NCBI RefSeq assembly: GCF_900177375.1
Contig: NZ_FWZU01000003.1
Span: 248,001 to 312,000, forward strand
Direction: 5' to 3'
From: Desulfovibrio gilichinskyi
GTDB lineage: Bacteria; Desulfobacterota; Desulfovibrionia; Desulfovibrionales; Desulfovibrionaceae
DNA length: 64,000 nt
A program made the position numbers and the translations under genes. Shown here in pieces: positions 7,121 to 15,581 of this stretch; positions within the stretch are counted from its first letter, which is position 1; each line of letters starts with the position of its first letter. The notes beneath the pieces are model-generated. The model was not told where the DNA came from, ran no database searches, and worked only from the letters and a program-made list of their open reading frames with translations.

Positions 7121-9034
7121 TTAAACTGTGCATGGCAGGGTAATTGTGAAAACCGTTCCATTGCCAAGTTCGGATTCCACCTCTATTTTTCCGCCGTGCT
7201 GTTCAATCGTTTGGTTGGAAATGAAAAGACCGATTCCGGTTCCTTTCTTACCTTTAGATGAAAAGAAAAGAGTGAAAATTTTATTTTTGGTGTCTTGATC
7301 CATACCAATCCCGGTGTCGGATATTACAATTATCAGGTTCTTTTCTTTTAAAGATGCAGAGAACCCTATGGAGTGTTTTCTGCCTTCAATCGGTTTATCA
7401 CAGGCATCTACTGCATTTTCGAGAAAATTTACAAGAGTTGCAGACATAGCACTCGAATCGATTTTAATTGTGCCGAGTTTTTCCGGTATGTTTATATTAA
7501 TTTCAAGTCCGGCGTTCTTGGCTTTTGGCTCTACCAGCATCACTGTTTCGTTAAGGAAGGTTGAAGCTTCTACGGATTCAAGCTCAAGCTCGCGTGATTT
7601 TGCGTAATAGAGAATATCCAGAACCATTTTTTTAACCCGCCCGACAGTGTTTTTAAGTACCGCCGTAGCCGCATCTATCCGTTCCTGATCATTTTTGCGC
7701 AGTCCTGATTCAAGTCTGTAAATCCCGCCGTCCAGTGCGGTAAGCATTCCCTTAACTCCATGCGACATGGAGCCGAGCATAAATCCCAGTGAGGTTAAAT
7801 GGTCTTGCAGTCGCCGTATTTCTGTAATGTCGGTGGACATTTCCATTACCTGCGTAATTTCTCCATAAAGATCACGAATCGGAGCAGACCATACCAGCAT
7901 ATTTTTCTGCTCACCTTTTTTAGTTGTTACAACTGTTTCCATTTGATGGGATTCGCCATCTTGAAATGTTAGCTGAACAGGGCATTCCGCGCATGGCTCA
8001 AGACTCTGCTTGTAGGTTCTAAAACACAGTGAACCGGGGGCGTCATGGAAATCTTCTTTAAAACGGCGATTAACTTCGGCAATACTGAAATCTTTATTTT
8101 GTACAGAAATATAGCAGGGAGCTTCATCGAATAATCGCTCGAATTTATGCTGAGTAGTCAGGAGTTCGTCTTTGAGGCGTTTCAGTTCAGTCATATCCAC
8201 TGAAATATCGAGAACGAGTTCTATTTCGCCTTCTTTATTCGCAATGGGGGCGGTGTATACTGTGACAGGAATTTCTTCTCCGTCCTTTCCAAGGAATGTT
8301 TCTTTGCTGCGTTGCCCTTTACCAGTGGAAAATGTTTTTTGAACAGGACAGGCATTTGCCCCGGATGTCCGGTCTGAATAAATGTCGAAACTGTTTTTAC
8401 CTATAACATCCCCAAGGCGTTCTTTAAGGAGCTTATTGGCGGCAACTATTTCCAGATATCTGGTGTGTATTGAAACAAGGCAGGGCAGTTCATTGAAAAG
8501 TCCGGAGTCGTCTTCCATCTCATTAGATGCATTTGATAGGGCCGTACTGAGTCCCTCAATTACCTGACAGGCCGCAGTTTGACGTTCAAGATCGATTATT
8601 CTTTGAGTTTTTTCATCGACTAAACGTTCCAGATTCTCGGTGTATTCACGGAGTTTGTTTTTCATCTGGATTTTTTCCAGAATCCGGACCAGAGAAATTT
8701 CAAGAACTTCATCATTTATAGGTTTTGTGATAAAGTCCGCAGCGTCAAATTTAAGTGATTCAATTGCAAGATCTAAATCGCCATGCCCTGTCAGCATGAT
8801 GACTTCAATTTCAGGAAATTCCCGCTTTACAGTTTTAAGCAGTTCAATGCCGTCCATCTGAGGCATTTTAATATCTGTAAGAATGATGGAAGGCCGAAAG
8901 GATTTAAGCAATTCCAGTGCTGCTTGACCGTTTTCAGCAGTCTGGACAGTATATCCAAGATCTACAAGAGTGAGCCCGAGAAAGCGTCTTATGCCTTCCT
9001 CGTCATCTACAAGCATTAACTTTTCATTGCTCAT
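7121..9034 (-). CDS. Receiver-PAS-PAS-histidine kinase hybrid, cytoplasmic
   Basis: 637 residues without membrane segments. Receiver domain 1-120 has D54 in ILTDIKMP and K104. A coiled linker (about 120-155) leads to PAS 1 (180-285) and PAS 2 (300-405). The kinase core has H425 in SMSHGVKG, N540, D573 (DTGIGM) and GTGIGL. PAS 2 carries C337, C348 and C351 in the same C-x10-C-x2-CPV arrangement seen in the first PAS of the haem-motif kinase; PAS 1 keeps only the CPV cysteine. An N-terminal receiver on a kinase suggests it is itself phosphorylated by another kinase, making it a middle step of a relay. It lies between rrf2 and the two stand-alone receivers. Confidence 0.88.
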   Translation of the reverse strand: MSNEKLMLVDDEEGIRRFLGLTLVDLGYTVQTAENGQAALELLKSFRPSIILTDIKMPQMDGIELLKTVKREFPEIEVIMLTGHGDLDLAIESLKFDAADFITKPINDEVLEISLVRILEKIQMKNKLREYTENLERLVDEKTQRIIDLERQTAACQVIEGLSTALSNASNEMEDDSGLFNELPCLVSIHTRYLEIVAANKLLKERLGDVIGKNSFDIYSDRTSGANACPVQKTFSTGKGQRSKETFLGKDGEEIPVTVYTAPIANKEGEIELVLDISVDMTELKRLKDELLTTQHKFERLFDEAPCYISVQNKDFSIAEVNRRFKEDFHDAPGSLCFRTYKQSLEPCAECPVQLTFQDGESHQMETVVTTKKGEQKNMLVWSAPIRDLYGEITQVMEMSTDITEIRRLQDHLTSLGFMLGSMSHGVKGMLTALDGGIYRLESGLRKNDQERIDAATAVLKNTVGRVKKMVLDILYYAKSRELELESVEASTFLNETVMLVEPKAKNAGLEININIPEKLGTIKIDSSAMSATLVNFLENAVDACDKPIEGRKHSIGFSASLKEKNLIIVISDTGIGMDQDTKNKIFTLFFSSKGKKGTGIGLFISNQTIEQHGGKIEVESELGNGTVFTITLPCTV

Positions 9035-9134
9035 CCCGTTCCTCCAAAAACATAAAACTGTTCCGGCTTTTTTCCCGGGAATATGTTGTTGCTGTAAAAG
9101 TTGCGGCGCAATTTACAGCTATCTTGTCAGAAAG

Positions 9135-9500
9135 CTAGTCCTCAGTATCACTGAGAGCTTTTCTGACGATTTCTATTACATCCGTAGGGTCAAAAGGCTT
9201 TTTTATTGTTGCGACTGCACGTTTGATGGCAAGATGAATGCCCGATAAACCGCTGATTACGATAACAGGTATATCTGAAAATTGGTCTTCCTGAGTTAGC
9301 CTGCGGTAAAAACGCGGGCCCCATTCATGCGGCATTTCAAGATCAAGTGTTATTAAATCCGGCTTTTCTTCCAAGGCAACATCGAAAGCTGTGATTCCAT
9401 CAAAGGCCCGGCAGGTCAGGTAACCGTGGTCTTCAAACACGTTGACCAGATATTCAACAATATCCGGATCATCATCAACAACCATTATCTTTTTGGGCAT
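9135..9500 (-). CDS. Stand-alone response regulator receiver domain
   Basis: 121 residues, a single CheY-like receiver with no output domain. The acidic pair is in VVDDDPD (near 8-12), the phospho-acceptor Asp in LITLDLEMP (near 52), the Ser of IVISG replaces the usual Thr, and Lys is in IKKPF. I chose ATG 9500, preceded by AGGTGA; an in-frame GTG at 9509 is worse. It is a paralogue of the receiver encoded at 9642-9995, sharing LEMPxEWGPRFYRxLTQ, and the pair looks like a tandem duplication. It is a likely phosphate carrier for the neighbouring kinases. Equivalence to Rrf1 of D. vulgaris is possible but not shown. Confidence 0.87.
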   Translation of the reverse strand: MPKKIMVVDDDPDIVEYLVNVFEDHGYLTCRAFDGITAFDVALEEKPDLITLDLEMPHEWGPRFYRRLTQEDQFSDIPVIVISGLSGIHLAIKRAVATIKKPFDPTDVIEIVRKALSDTED

Positions 9501-9590
9501 GCTTATCACCTATGGTGTTATTTGACGGGAAATAATTCCCGCTATGGAGAAAAGCGGCACCATACCAGTCTGCCCTGCCAATGTAAATTA

Positions 9591-9621
9591 GGCCGATCTG
9601 TAACCAGGTTGCAGATCGGCC
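9591..9621 (-). terminator. Hairpin between the two receiver genes
   Basis: A perfect 10-bp stem GGCCGATCTG/CAGATCGGCC with an 11-nt loop lies 21 nt after the stop of the upstream receiver gene. The following minus-strand sequence (TAATTTACATT) is not a T run, so it may be a partial terminator or mRNA-stabilising hairpin rather than a full stop. Confidence 0.55.
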
Positions 9622-9641
9622 GTATCAGATTTTATAAGCAC

Positions 9642-9995
9642 TTAGCCGATTGTCGCTTTAACGATTCCGATTAACTGATCCGCATCGAAAGGCTTGGTCA
9701 GTGTGGCAACTGCTTTAGTAATTGCATACTGGTTAGCATTAAGACCGCTGATTACGATGACAGGGATTCGTTTAAGATCCTCGTTCTGGGTCAGCTTACG
9801 ATAAAAGCGTGGACCCCATTCATTAGGCATTTCCAGATCAAGTGTGATCAGATCAGGGATTTCTTTCTCAGCAACTTCTATAGCGGCCTTTCCGTCTTCG
9901 GCGGTCACTGTTTCATAGCCGTTGTCACCGAACAGTTCGGTTAAGTAAGAACGAATCTCTTGATCATCATCTACGATTAAAATTTTCTTAGACAT
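9642..9995 (-). CDS. Stand-alone response regulator receiver domain, paralogue
   Basis: 117 residues from ATG 9995, which has a near-perfect GGAGGA 6 nt upstream; the longer in-frame reading from 10031 is not needed. Single receiver fold: VDDDQE near residue 8, phospho-acceptor in LITLDLEMP near 51, and LTKPFDAD for the conserved Lys. It is closely similar to the next receiver gene downstream, including the unusual EWGPRFYR segment after the acceptor Asp. No output domain. It follows the usp gene after a terminator-like hairpin, so it probably has its own promoter or receives read-through from the hmc operon. Confidence 0.88.
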   Translation of the reverse strand: MSKKILIVDDDQEIRSYLTELFGDNGYETVTAEDGKAAIEVAEKEIPDLITLDLEMPNEWGPRFYRKLTQNEDLKRIPVIVISGLNANQYAITKAVATLTKPFDADQLIGIVKATIG

Positions 9996-10041
9996 AACAA
10001 TCCTCCTGATGAAGCTAGAATTAACCGGCAAATTTTAAAAC

Positions 10042-10071
10042 CCGCAGCCGACCGAGATTGATCGGCTGCGG
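10042..10071 (-). terminator. Terminator after the hmc-usp transcript
   Basis: A 10-bp GC-rich stem CCGCAGCCGA/TCGGCTGCGG with a 10-nt loop is followed on the minus strand by GGTTTTAAAATTT. It lies 14 nt after the usp stop codon and probably ends the hmc transcript. Confidence 0.75.
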
Positions 10072-10085
10072 CCATTTGTAGGCAG

Positions 10086-10979
10086 TTAAACTTTATCCGG
10101 CTTGCTGACACTGACAACCGGGCAGTTTGCCCGGATAATGACCTGTTCCACAGTGGAACCGATCTTTGCCTTTTCTGCGTCAAGCTCGTGAGTGTGGTGA
10201 GCCATAACAATAAGGTCCACCTGTTTTTCACGGGCAAGTTTAACTATCTCCACGTAAGGAGCTCCTTCCCACACTTCGATATCAAAGTTCTTAAAGTCAC
10301 CCATCAGCGGAACGTATGTTTCACGGATGCGCTTGCGGGCGACGATAAGGTCATCTTCAATCTGAGTCTGATCCAGAACCTTGCCGCTGATGTCCAGCGC
10401 GTGGAAGATGGTCAGAGTACAATCAAGCTCACGGGCTGTGTTAAGAGCAAATTTAAATGCGCTTACAGCCTGTTTGGAGAAGTCTGTTCCAAATAAGATG
10501 CTTGAGAAACCGCCCCAGTATGATGCGGATTCACGATGCACAGTCAGCACTGGACAGCGGGCTGCTTTAGCTACCTTTTGCAATGTGCTGCCGGGATAAC
10601 CTTTACGGTATATGGCGTTATCGCCTGAGCTTGCGCCCATAACGATAAGGTCAGCATCCTGCGCACGTGCTTCGCGTAGAATTTCCCGGTGTGGAGCACC
10701 GGTAGTAATCACGATTCTGGCATTCTCGGCACCTGCGAATTGTTTTGCGTAAGTGGTCTTAAGTTCTTCTTCAACCCATGAGATATACTCTTCATCCACT
10801 TCAACTTCTTCGCCGGTACGAACATCATTAACAAAATTAGAGAAAGCCTTGGTAGGCACTCCCAGAACATGGAAGATTGTTACTTCCGAGCCGTAGCGTT
10901 TGGCCATATCGAAGGCTACGCGGGCAGCTCCGAAGCTTGCCGGAGATCCGGTGGTGGCCAAAAGAATTTTTTTAAACAT
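10086..10979 (-). CDS. Tandem universal stress protein (two UspA domains)
   Basis: 297 residues from ATG 10979, preceded by AGGTG. Two UspA domains follow one another: domain 1 about 1-150 (ILLATTGSPASFGAARVAF, ending CPVLTVHR) and domain 2 about 158-297 (SSILFGTDFSKQAVSAFKFA, ending CPVVSVSK). Both keep the G-x2-G/G-S-T nucleotide-loop remnants (GYPGSTLQKV and IGSTVEQVI), so ATP binding is possible. It is the last gene of the hmc run, 58 nt after hmcF, suggesting expression with the respiratory complex. A link to stress or energy state is inference from the family. Confidence 0.92.
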   Translation of the reverse strand: MFKKILLATTGSPASFGAARVAFDMAKRYGSEVTIFHVLGVPTKAFSNFVNDVRTGEEVEVDEEYISWVEEELKTTYAKQFAGAENARIVITTGAPHREILREARAQDADLIVMGASSGDNAIYRKGYPGSTLQKVAKAARCPVLTVHRESASYWGGFSSILFGTDFSKQAVSAFKFALNTARELDCTLTIFHALDISGKVLDQTQIEDDLIVARKRIRETYVPLMGDFKNFDIEVWEGAPYVEIVKLAREKQVDLIVMAHHTHELDAEKAKIGSTVEQVIIRANCPVVSVSKPDKV

Positions 10980-11037
10980 GTGACACCTCGTTCGTTGCGG
11001 ACTGTTGATGCTACTCTCTTGCCGATAAAGGTCGTAG

Positions 11038-12432
11038 TTACTCTTCGTCTTGTGGCAACAGATGTTCGGGCACATCCAGCATACCGATAATCAGCGGCTT
11101 GAGGAATGACCAGCGGATGCCGATTTTATACTCTTCCTCAAGGTCCCGGATAGCATCCCAGCAGTTATGGCATGGAGCGATAACCAGCTTGCAGCCGGTA
11201 GCGAGGATCTGATCCATTTTCTTGCGCAGAGCAACGTTACGCTGCTCACGGTACATGCCTATTCCGTTGAATCCACCACCACCGCCGCAGCAGTAGTTGT
11301 GCTCTTTGTTAGGAGACATCTCAACAAAGTATCCAGGTTCAACTATATAGCTGATGATTTCTCTGGTGATATCTTTAAGGCCCTGATTACGAACGTAGTT
11401 GCAGGAATCCTGCAGGGTGACAGGCTCTTTGATTCTTTTTGCAGGATCAATTTTAAGCTTGCCGGTGCGTAATGCTTCAGCCAGCCATTCTACGTAGTGG
11501 ATGTAAGGACGAGGAGGTAAACCGTCAGGCCGGCCGGCCCAGTATGGTCCTTCAATAACTGTTGCGCGATGAGCGTGTCCGCATTCGGTTCCGATTGCAC
11601 GTTTAGGGTTCAAACGTTCAATGGCACTGTATACATTAAGGACGTTGTCTTTACAGCATTCCCAGTCCCCTGCAAACATGGAGAGGGAAGTCTGTTCCCA
11701 CCCTTCTGAAGGTACGGTCCAGTTTTCACCGGCTACGTGGAATAGAATTGCTGCTTCAGCTACATCTTCAGGATAATGCTTAGGTTCACGTGCGTTGCAG
11801 GTATACATGATGTCTGCATCCTGCTTGTCCACGGGGATTTCAAGACCCGGCCATTCTTCAGCGGTTTCTTCAGCCATCCATTCGCAGGTTTCAACCCAGT
11901 CTTCGGTGGTTACGTCCATCTGGGCGCGGTAAACGCGATGCATGCCGGAACCGATTTTAAGCTCCCACGGAACGAATCCCTGAGAGTAAAGAAGGCCTCT
12001 GAGGTAAGAGAACATAACACCCATGTCTATGCCGTGGGGACAGTACATTCCGCAACGGTTACAGCATGTGCATTGTGACCATGCGACATCCATGCAGTGA
12101 CGCATGAATTCGTTGGTTACTTTACCTTTCTTTTTTATAATCTGTCCAAGTGTGGACTGAATCTTATAAGACGGTACCTGAGTAGGTACGCGACCGTTAA
12201 CTTGATATAGAAAGCAACTTTCGGCGCAGAGTCCGCAATGAGCACAGATTTCCAGCCATGTTTTGGTTCTGGATTTCAGTGTCTTTTGGATTGCTCCCCA
12301 GAGGGCGTCAGAATCGACGTCCAGTTCTTTCATTTCTTCGTAGTATTGCTTACCGCGACTGTCGGACAGAGTCAGCTTAAGCTGTTCATCTGTCTTAATC
12401 GGGTTTCTATTACATAACTTTCCTTCAGGCAT
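11038..12432 (-). CDS. hmcF: Hmc complex iron-sulfur protein HmcF
   Basis: 464 residues, cytoplasmic, related to heterodisulfide reductase subunit D and glycolate oxidase iron-sulfur subunits. Two [4Fe-4S] motifs are seen: C63-x2-C-x2-C-x3-C ([11 protein letters not shown]) and C121-x2-C-x2-C-x3-CP. A CCG-type motif [10 protein letters not shown] lies near the C-terminus, with further paired cysteines in DSCNY and APCHNC. It would take or give electrons on the cytoplasmic face of the Hmc complex. The start has an SD (GGAG) and lies 39 nt after hmcE. Size and order match the D. vulgaris hmc operon. Confidence 0.95.
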   Translation of the reverse strand: MPEGKLCNRNPIKTDEQLKLTLSDSRGKQYYEEMKELDVDSDALWGAIQKTLKSRTKTWLEICAHCGLCAESCFLYQVNGRVPTQVPSYKIQSTLGQIIKKKGKVTNEFMRHCMDVAWSQCTCCNRCGMYCPHGIDMGVMFSYLRGLLYSQGFVPWELKIGSGMHRVYRAQMDVTTEDWVETCEWMAEETAEEWPGLEIPVDKQDADIMYTCNAREPKHYPEDVAEAAILFHVAGENWTVPSEGWEQTSLSMFAGDWECCKDNVLNVYSAIERLNPKRAIGTECGHAHRATVIEGPYWAGRPDGLPPRPYIHYVEWLAEALRTGKLKIDPAKRIKEPVTLQDSCNYVRNQGLKDITREIISYIVEPGYFVEMSPNKEHNYCCGGGGGFNGIGMYREQRNVALRKKMDQILATGCKLVIAPCHNCWDAIRDLEEEYKIGIRWSFLKPLIIGMLDVPEHLLPQDEE

Positions 12433-12471
12433 TGTGCTTCTCCTCTATGAGTCTGAATGAATCGGTTCCTG

Positions 12472-13149
12472 TTACCAGGACATGGAGGAACCCTTCATGC
12501 CGCCGCGTTTGATGCCGTAATCCATTCCGAGCTGTGCACGGGACATGAAGAACAGAACAACGTGGCTGAGCTTTGTGAAGGGCAGGCTCAACAACCAGAT
12601 TTCACCCGTGATGATGTGGGCGATAAGCCAGAACTGATTGTCACCGATTGCATATCTGGAGATAAGCCCGGTAACAAAAGGAGCTAAGGTTATCACTATC
12701 ATCAGATAATCATATGCTGTGGTAACAATTCTTACTTCAGGGAAAGCAACGCGGCGCAGAGCTAATAACAGACCTGCAACAATTGCCATCCATGTCATAA
12801 AATCAGCTACGCCGCTTGGAAGAGCCGGAAGGCTGATTCCAAGGTTTTCCTGTAGCATTACATTGTGAGCGATCAGGAAAATAGGAGTGATCACTATCCC
12901 AATATGAAATGCAAAGAACATAAGCGTGAACCCTGGACGAATTCTCCAGAGACGGGCGCCTACGGGGTTCAGGAAGCTGATGATTGAATTGAACGCACCT
13001 TTAAGTCCATAGGACATGTGAGCGCGGTAAGCTACTCGGTCAAGCTGCTGGCTGAGGCCCTTTATGTAGAGCACGACGCGCACCAACAGGCCACCGAAGC
13101 TGACTATGAATGTCAGCCAGAGCATAGGCCCTGTTAGAAAATCGTACAT
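12472..13149 (-). CDS. hmcE: Hmc complex cytochrome b-like membrane subunit HmcE
   Basis: 225 residues with about five hydrophobic helices, of the NarI-like cytochrome b type. His residues in helices (FHIGIVITPIFLIAHNV and IAHIITGEIWLL) could bind haem b. It is an integral inner-membrane partner that links periplasmic HmcA/HmcB to cytoplasmic HmcF. GGAG precedes the ATG. Size and position between hmcD and hmcF fit the known operon. Confidence 0.93.
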   Translation of the reverse strand: MYDFLTGPMLWLTFIVSFGGLLVRVVLYIKGLSQQLDRVAYRAHMSYGLKGAFNSIISFLNPVGARLWRIRPGFTLMFFAFHIGIVITPIFLIAHNVMLQENLGISLPALPSGVADFMTWMAIVAGLLLALRRVAFPEVRIVTTAYDYLMIVITLAPFVTGLISRYAIGDNQFWLIAHIITGEIWLLSLPFTKLSHVVLFFMSRAQLGMDYGIKRGGMKGSSMSW

Positions 13150-13187
13150 TTTTTATCTCCTCAAGTATCGGTTAAATCATTGTAGAT

Positions 13188-13319
13188 TTAATCGTCGTTG
13201 TTGTTTCCACCCATCAGGTACTGCCAGAACAGAGTTACTCCGATAAGAGCTCCGCCCATGATCAAGTACACGATACCTTTGGTGAAAGTGTAGTACTCTT
13301 GCAGGTTGTGTAGTTCCAT
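13188..13319 (-). CDS. hmcD: Hmc complex small membrane subunit HmcD
   Basis: A 43-residue protein, MELHNLQEYYTFTKGIVYLI followed by MGGALIGVTLFWQYLMGG and an Asn/Asp tail: one transmembrane helix (about 14-36) with a charged C-terminus. AGGAG lies 7 nt before the ATG. It fits exactly between hmcC (18 nt away) and hmcE (38 nt away), and the D. vulgaris HmcD is a similarly tiny one-helix protein. Its role is presumably structural in the membrane part of the complex. Confidence 0.9.
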   Translation of the reverse strand: MELHNLQEYYTFTKGIVYLIMGGALIGVTLFWQYLMGGNNNDD

Positions 13320-13337
13320 TTGATTTCTCCTAGGCGA

Positions 13338-14510
13338 CTAGTGTTTGCCTTTGTAGTCCGGATGTTCGAAGAAAATCGGCATCCGAGTGGTAATGAAACG
13401 GAATATAACCACACCTAAGGTGACCACGAAGATGGAAATTCCTATCTCCATCATAGTGGGGAAGTACCTTTCTGACGAAGGCAGGTGGTAGTTAAACGCT
13501 ATCAGTGAAATGTTGAATCTATTGAGAATGATACCGAGAACAGTGATAATCGCTGCATTCCTGATAATTGACAGATTCTTTTCACGGACACCGAGAGCGT
13601 AGAGGAAACAAGGCAGTGCAACAAAACCGATCATTTCAACCATGAACCACACACCGTAGCCTGTTGTCAGGTAATGCCAGTTGTTGCCGTATGCCAGTCC
13701 GATCATCTTGATGGCGAAGTATGCGAAGAGCACCAGAGATGCTGCCTTACCGAATCCGAGAACTACGCCGTCATGGTGTTTGAGGTATTCCTCATCCATC
13801 ATGCGGTGCAGTTTTTTATGGGAAAGGGTTCCTTCGAAAATTACCATTGAGAGCCCTGCTGCGATACTGGATACAAAGAAGAACACCGGCAGATAAGGCG
13901 AGTACCACAGTGGGTGCAGCTTAGACGGTGCAATTGTATACAGTGCTCCGAGAGAGGACTGATGAAGTGTTGAAAGTACTACTCCGAATATAGTCAGAGC
14001 CAGAGTCAGTTTGACTACGACGTTTCTGAGTTTCTTCATGCCCAGCCATTCGAAAACGGCAGGAGTGAATTCTATAAACAGTACTGTCAGATATATCATA
14101 ACGCACAGACCTACTTCGAAAAGCAGGGAGGTTGTTCCTTGCTGATAGAATATAGGGAACGGCAGTCTCCAAGGACGACCGAGGTCGTACATCAGTGCAA
14201 AAACCACCAGAGCGTATCCGAGGAATGCTGTTAGAATTGCCGGACGTACTGCGGAGTGAAACCGTTTAAGTCCGAAGATGTAACATGCTGCAGAGGTGGT
14301 ATATCCACCGGCCGCAAGTGCTACGCCGCAGAGAAGGTCAAATCCGATCCAAATTCCCCAAGGGTTGTTGTCGTCAAGATTGGTGACAGCACCCAGCCCT
14401 TTGGTGAATCTGAGAACAGTTATGACCAGCCCCATAACAATGATGGCACCTGCAATCACATTAAACGGAGTGATTGCAGATTTTGATCCTGCGTTGCCGG
14501 GATTGGACAT
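13338..14510 (-). CDS. hmcC: Hmc complex NrfD-like membrane subunit HmcC
   Basis: 390 residues, about ten transmembrane helices, of the NrfD/PsrC family that exchanges electrons with the quinone pool or passes them across the membrane. The N-terminal TPFNVIAGAIIVMGLVI and the NNPWGIWIGFDLLCGVALAAGGYT segment are typical. Its ATG shares one base with the hmcB stop codon (TAATG), so translation is coupled. In the complex it anchors HmcB to the membrane. Confidence 0.95.
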   Translation of the reverse strand: MSNPGNAGSKSAITPFNVIAGAIIVMGLVITVLRFTKGLGAVTNLDDNNPWGIWIGFDLLCGVALAAGGYTTSAACYIFGLKRFHSAVRPAILTAFLGYALVVFALMYDLGRPWRLPFPIFYQQGTTSLLFEVGLCVMIYLTVLFIEFTPAVFEWLGMKKLRNVVVKLTLALTIFGVVLSTLHQSSLGALYTIAPSKLHPLWYSPYLPVFFFVSSIAAGLSMVIFEGTLSHKKLHRMMDEEYLKHHDGVVLGFGKAASLVLFAYFAIKMIGLAYGNNWHYLTTGYGVWFMVEMIGFVALPCFLYALGVREKNLSIIRNAAIITVLGIILNRFNISLIAFNYHLPSSERYFPTMMEIGISIFVVTLGVVIFRFITTRMPIFFEHPDYKGKH

Positions 14511-15562
14511 TAGGATTCCTCCTCGCTGTTTTCTTCCTGCTCATCTTTAGGAGCAAGGGCTTCTTCTACAGCTTTCTTGACTTCAACTTCGATCTGACGC
14601 TTGTTAGCGACATCTGCTTTTGTGAGTGCTTCAGAAAGAGTCTTTTCGGCTTGCGCGCTGGCTTTGGCGATAGCATTTTCAACGGCTTCTTTCTTTTCTT
14701 CTTCAGCAACTTTATCTTTGCGTTTGCTTATTGCATAAATGCCGCCGAGAAGTGCCGGCCAGAGACCAGCTACCATCGGTACGGATGCAAGCGCGCCTGC
14801 AGTAAGTTCAGGAGCAGATTTTGTTCCTAAATCTTCACGCATTCCCAGTTCGGAGAAAGGAACTCCGGAGAGGTAGAGCCAGCTTGTTCCGCCCATTTCA
14901 GTTTCACCGTAAATGTGATCTATGTAACGGTCCGGATTGCGCTTAATGCGATCGCGTGCGATTTTGATGAGTTCATCTCTTTCGCCGAAAACCAAAGCTT
15001 CTTTAGGGCATTCTTCTACGCAGCCGGGCAATTTGCCTTCAGCTTGCCTAGGAGCGCACATAGTACACTTCATAACTCTCGGGTGCAGAGGTTCGTCATA
15101 TTCATAAGTCGGAATTTCGAAAGGGCATGCTACCATGCAGTAGCGACAGCCTACGCACACTGATTCGTCATAGACGACAGCTCCGTTAGGCAGTTTTTTA
15201 AATGCTTTTACAAAGCAAGCTGAAGCACAGGCCGGCTCCATACAGTGGTTACACTGTGACTTGCGGAAAAGAGGGCCTTTGCCGCTCTCATATTTATTAA
15301 CAACAGTAAGAGTCTTTGCGTCGGTTCTGCGTTTTGTGTCCAGCACTGACAGATCATCAAATTTTTTGTCCGGAGCGGGCAAATTATTGACTTTGTTACA
15401 TGCTGATTCACATTTGCGACAACCTATGCAGCGGGTTGCGTCGAAAAGGACGCCCTTGCTGCCGGGGTAGCCTTTGAATTCTTTGCTAGCTGACGCTACA
15501 CTTGGAATTGAGGCTCCCACACAGGCTGTGCCAAGCATTCCGAGGAATGTTCTGCGTAACAT
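14510..15562 (-). CDS. hmcB: Hmc complex periplasmic ferredoxin-like subunit HmcB
   Basis: 350 residues. The N-terminus [20 protein letters not shown] is a Tat-like signal with twin Arg. Four cysteine clusters for [4Fe-4S] centres follow: [35 protein letters not shown] and CTMC...CVEEC. A C-terminal helix (around [18 protein letters not shown]) is followed by a charged, Lys/Glu-rich tail of about 70 residues likely to be coiled-coil and cytoplasmic. It passes electrons between HmcA and the membrane subunits. It is 19 nt after hmcA and overlaps hmcC by one base. Confidence 0.94.
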   Translation of the reverse strand: MLRRTFLGMLGTACVGASIPSVASASKEFKGYPGSKGVLFDATRCIGCRKCESACNKVNNLPAPDKKFDDLSVLDTKRRTDAKTLTVVNKYESGKGPLFRKSQCNHCMEPACASACFVKAFKKLPNGAVVYDESVCVGCRYCMVACPFEIPTYEYDEPLHPRVMKCTMCAPRQAEGKLPGCVEECPKEALVFGERDELIKIARDRIKRNPDRYIDHIYGETEMGGTSWLYLSGVPFSELGMREDLGTKSAPELTAGALASVPMVAGLWPALLGGIYAISKRKDKVAEEEKKEAVENAIAKASAQAEKTLSEALTKADVANKRQIEVEVKKAVEEALAPKDEQEENSEEES

Positions 15563-15581
15563 TTATCCGTTCTCCTTCGGG

